Positions 14,622 through 14,706 of a stretch of DNA of 14,706 nt are shown here, piece by piece. The stretch is taken from the NCBI GenBank assembly GCA_005787645.1, contig SYAM01000004.1, positions 1 through 14,706 of the forward strand, given 5' to 3'. This stretch comes from Actinomycetota bacterium. Lineage in GTDB: Bacteria; Actinomycetota; Actinomycetes; Nanopelagicales; Nanopelagicaceae. How positions within the stretch are numbered: the first letter of the stretch is position 1; each line of letters begins with the position of its first letter. A program made the translations under genes and the position numbers. Under the pieces are notes generated by a model. It ran no database searches. It had not been told where the DNA came from and saw only the letters and a program-made list of their open reading frames with translations.

Positions 14622-14706
14622 CGCGCCAAAGCAAAGTTTCTGCCTCGCTTTTCGATGAGTCCATCATCAAGGAGCGAGGCAATTGCTTTTTCATACTGCG
14701 ATTGAT
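14618..14706 (-). CDS. mutY: C-terminal end of a convergent gene, probably adenine glycosylase MutY (partial)
   Basis: On the minus strand an open frame enters from the right edge and ends at a TAG whose complement is 14618-14620. It encodes 28 residues ending in YEKAIASLLDDGLIEKRG, then RNFALAR. This winged-helix-like end resembles the C-termini of actinobacterial MutY proteins, which read roughly ALxSLLxDGLVE...YxLP, and mutY is near clpC in several actinobacteria as I recall. MutY removes adenine paired with 8-oxoguanine. The catalytic domain and iron-sulfur ligands lie outside the window, so any gene with a similar tail remains possible. The frame overlaps the clpC stop by 4 bp and also contains a strong hairpin. 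Confidence 0.6.
   Translation of the reverse strand, partial: QSQYEKAIASLLDDGLIEKRGRNFALAR
14641..14691 (+). terminator. Probable intrinsic terminator of clpC inside the mutY-like coding end
   Basis: TGCCTCGCT (14641-14649) and AGCGAGGCA (14673-14681) are a perfect 9-bp inverted repeat. Two G-U pairs and one U-A extend the stem inward. After one mismatch (C14653/A14669), GATGA (14654-14658) pairs with TCATC (14664-14668), closing a 5-base loop. In all, 17 of 18 positions pair. TTTTT follows at 14687-14691, five bases after the stem. The hairpin starts 20 bp beyond the clpC stop. The gap before the T-run is larger than ideal for an intrinsic terminator. Confidence 0.6.

Noticed and set aside
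1..14706. An undescribed defence, mobile or biosynthetic system
   Set aside because: Every substantial frame is explained by a housekeeping gene; there are no transposases, integrases, toxin-antitoxin pairs, direct-repeat arrays or compositional breaks that I can see.

Overview
This window is a gene-dense chromosomal segment, almost certainly from an Actinomycetota (actinobacterial) genome. Three things suggest this: the gene order, the actinobacterial style of several proteins (the short ArgA-type N-acetylglutamate synthase, the FtsH zinc motif HEGGH, the ClpC and LysRS sequences), and the frequent GTG/TTG starts. Base composition by eye is well below that of Streptomyces or Mycobacterium. 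Together with spacers of mostly 0-50 bp, this would fit a streamlined lineage such as freshwater acI/Nanopelagicales, but that placement is inference. I see no mobile element, CRISPR array, tRNA or rRNA, and no gene-free stretch longer than 96 bp.

Layout: (1) 1-3099, tilS (5' end cut off by the window), hpt and ftsH. (2) 3109-5335, a folate block folE-folP-folB-folK, each gene overlapping or nearly touching the next. (3) 5383-9443, a cofactor block panC-nadB-nadC-coaX, again coupled by overlaps, with a possible promoter and small hairpin just upstream. (4) 9461-12026, lysS (probably leaderless), argA and a short S51/cyanophycinase-like hydrolase. (5) 12123-14621, clpC, preceded by the largest spacer (96 bp), which holds a perfect 16-bp palindrome and a set of mutually exclusive short stems. 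(6) 14618-14706, the 3' end of a convergent minus-strand gene, probably mutY, whose stop codon overlaps that of clpC.

The genes join four housekeeping themes. Folate synthesis runs from GTP cyclohydrolase I through dihydropteroate. Pantothenate/CoA synthesis is represented by PanC and type III pantothenate kinase. De novo NAD synthesis is represented by aspartate oxidase and quinolinate phosphoribosyltransferase. RNA/protein synthesis and quality control comprise TilS, LysRS, FtsH and ClpC. PanD, NadA and FolC are not in the window.

The order tilS-hpt-ftsH-folate-coaX-lysS-clpC matches, as I recall them, both actinobacterial (Mycobacterium, Streptomyces) and Bacillus chromosomes, so this is an ancient conserved neighbourhood rather than an accessory island. 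I did not find a convincing undescribed multi-gene system. The most interesting signals are regulatory: the clpC upstream palindrome, a long terminator-like hairpin embedded in the end of the convergent mutY-like gene, a leaderless lysS start, and the replacement of the usual lsr2 position by argA plus an S51-family protein.
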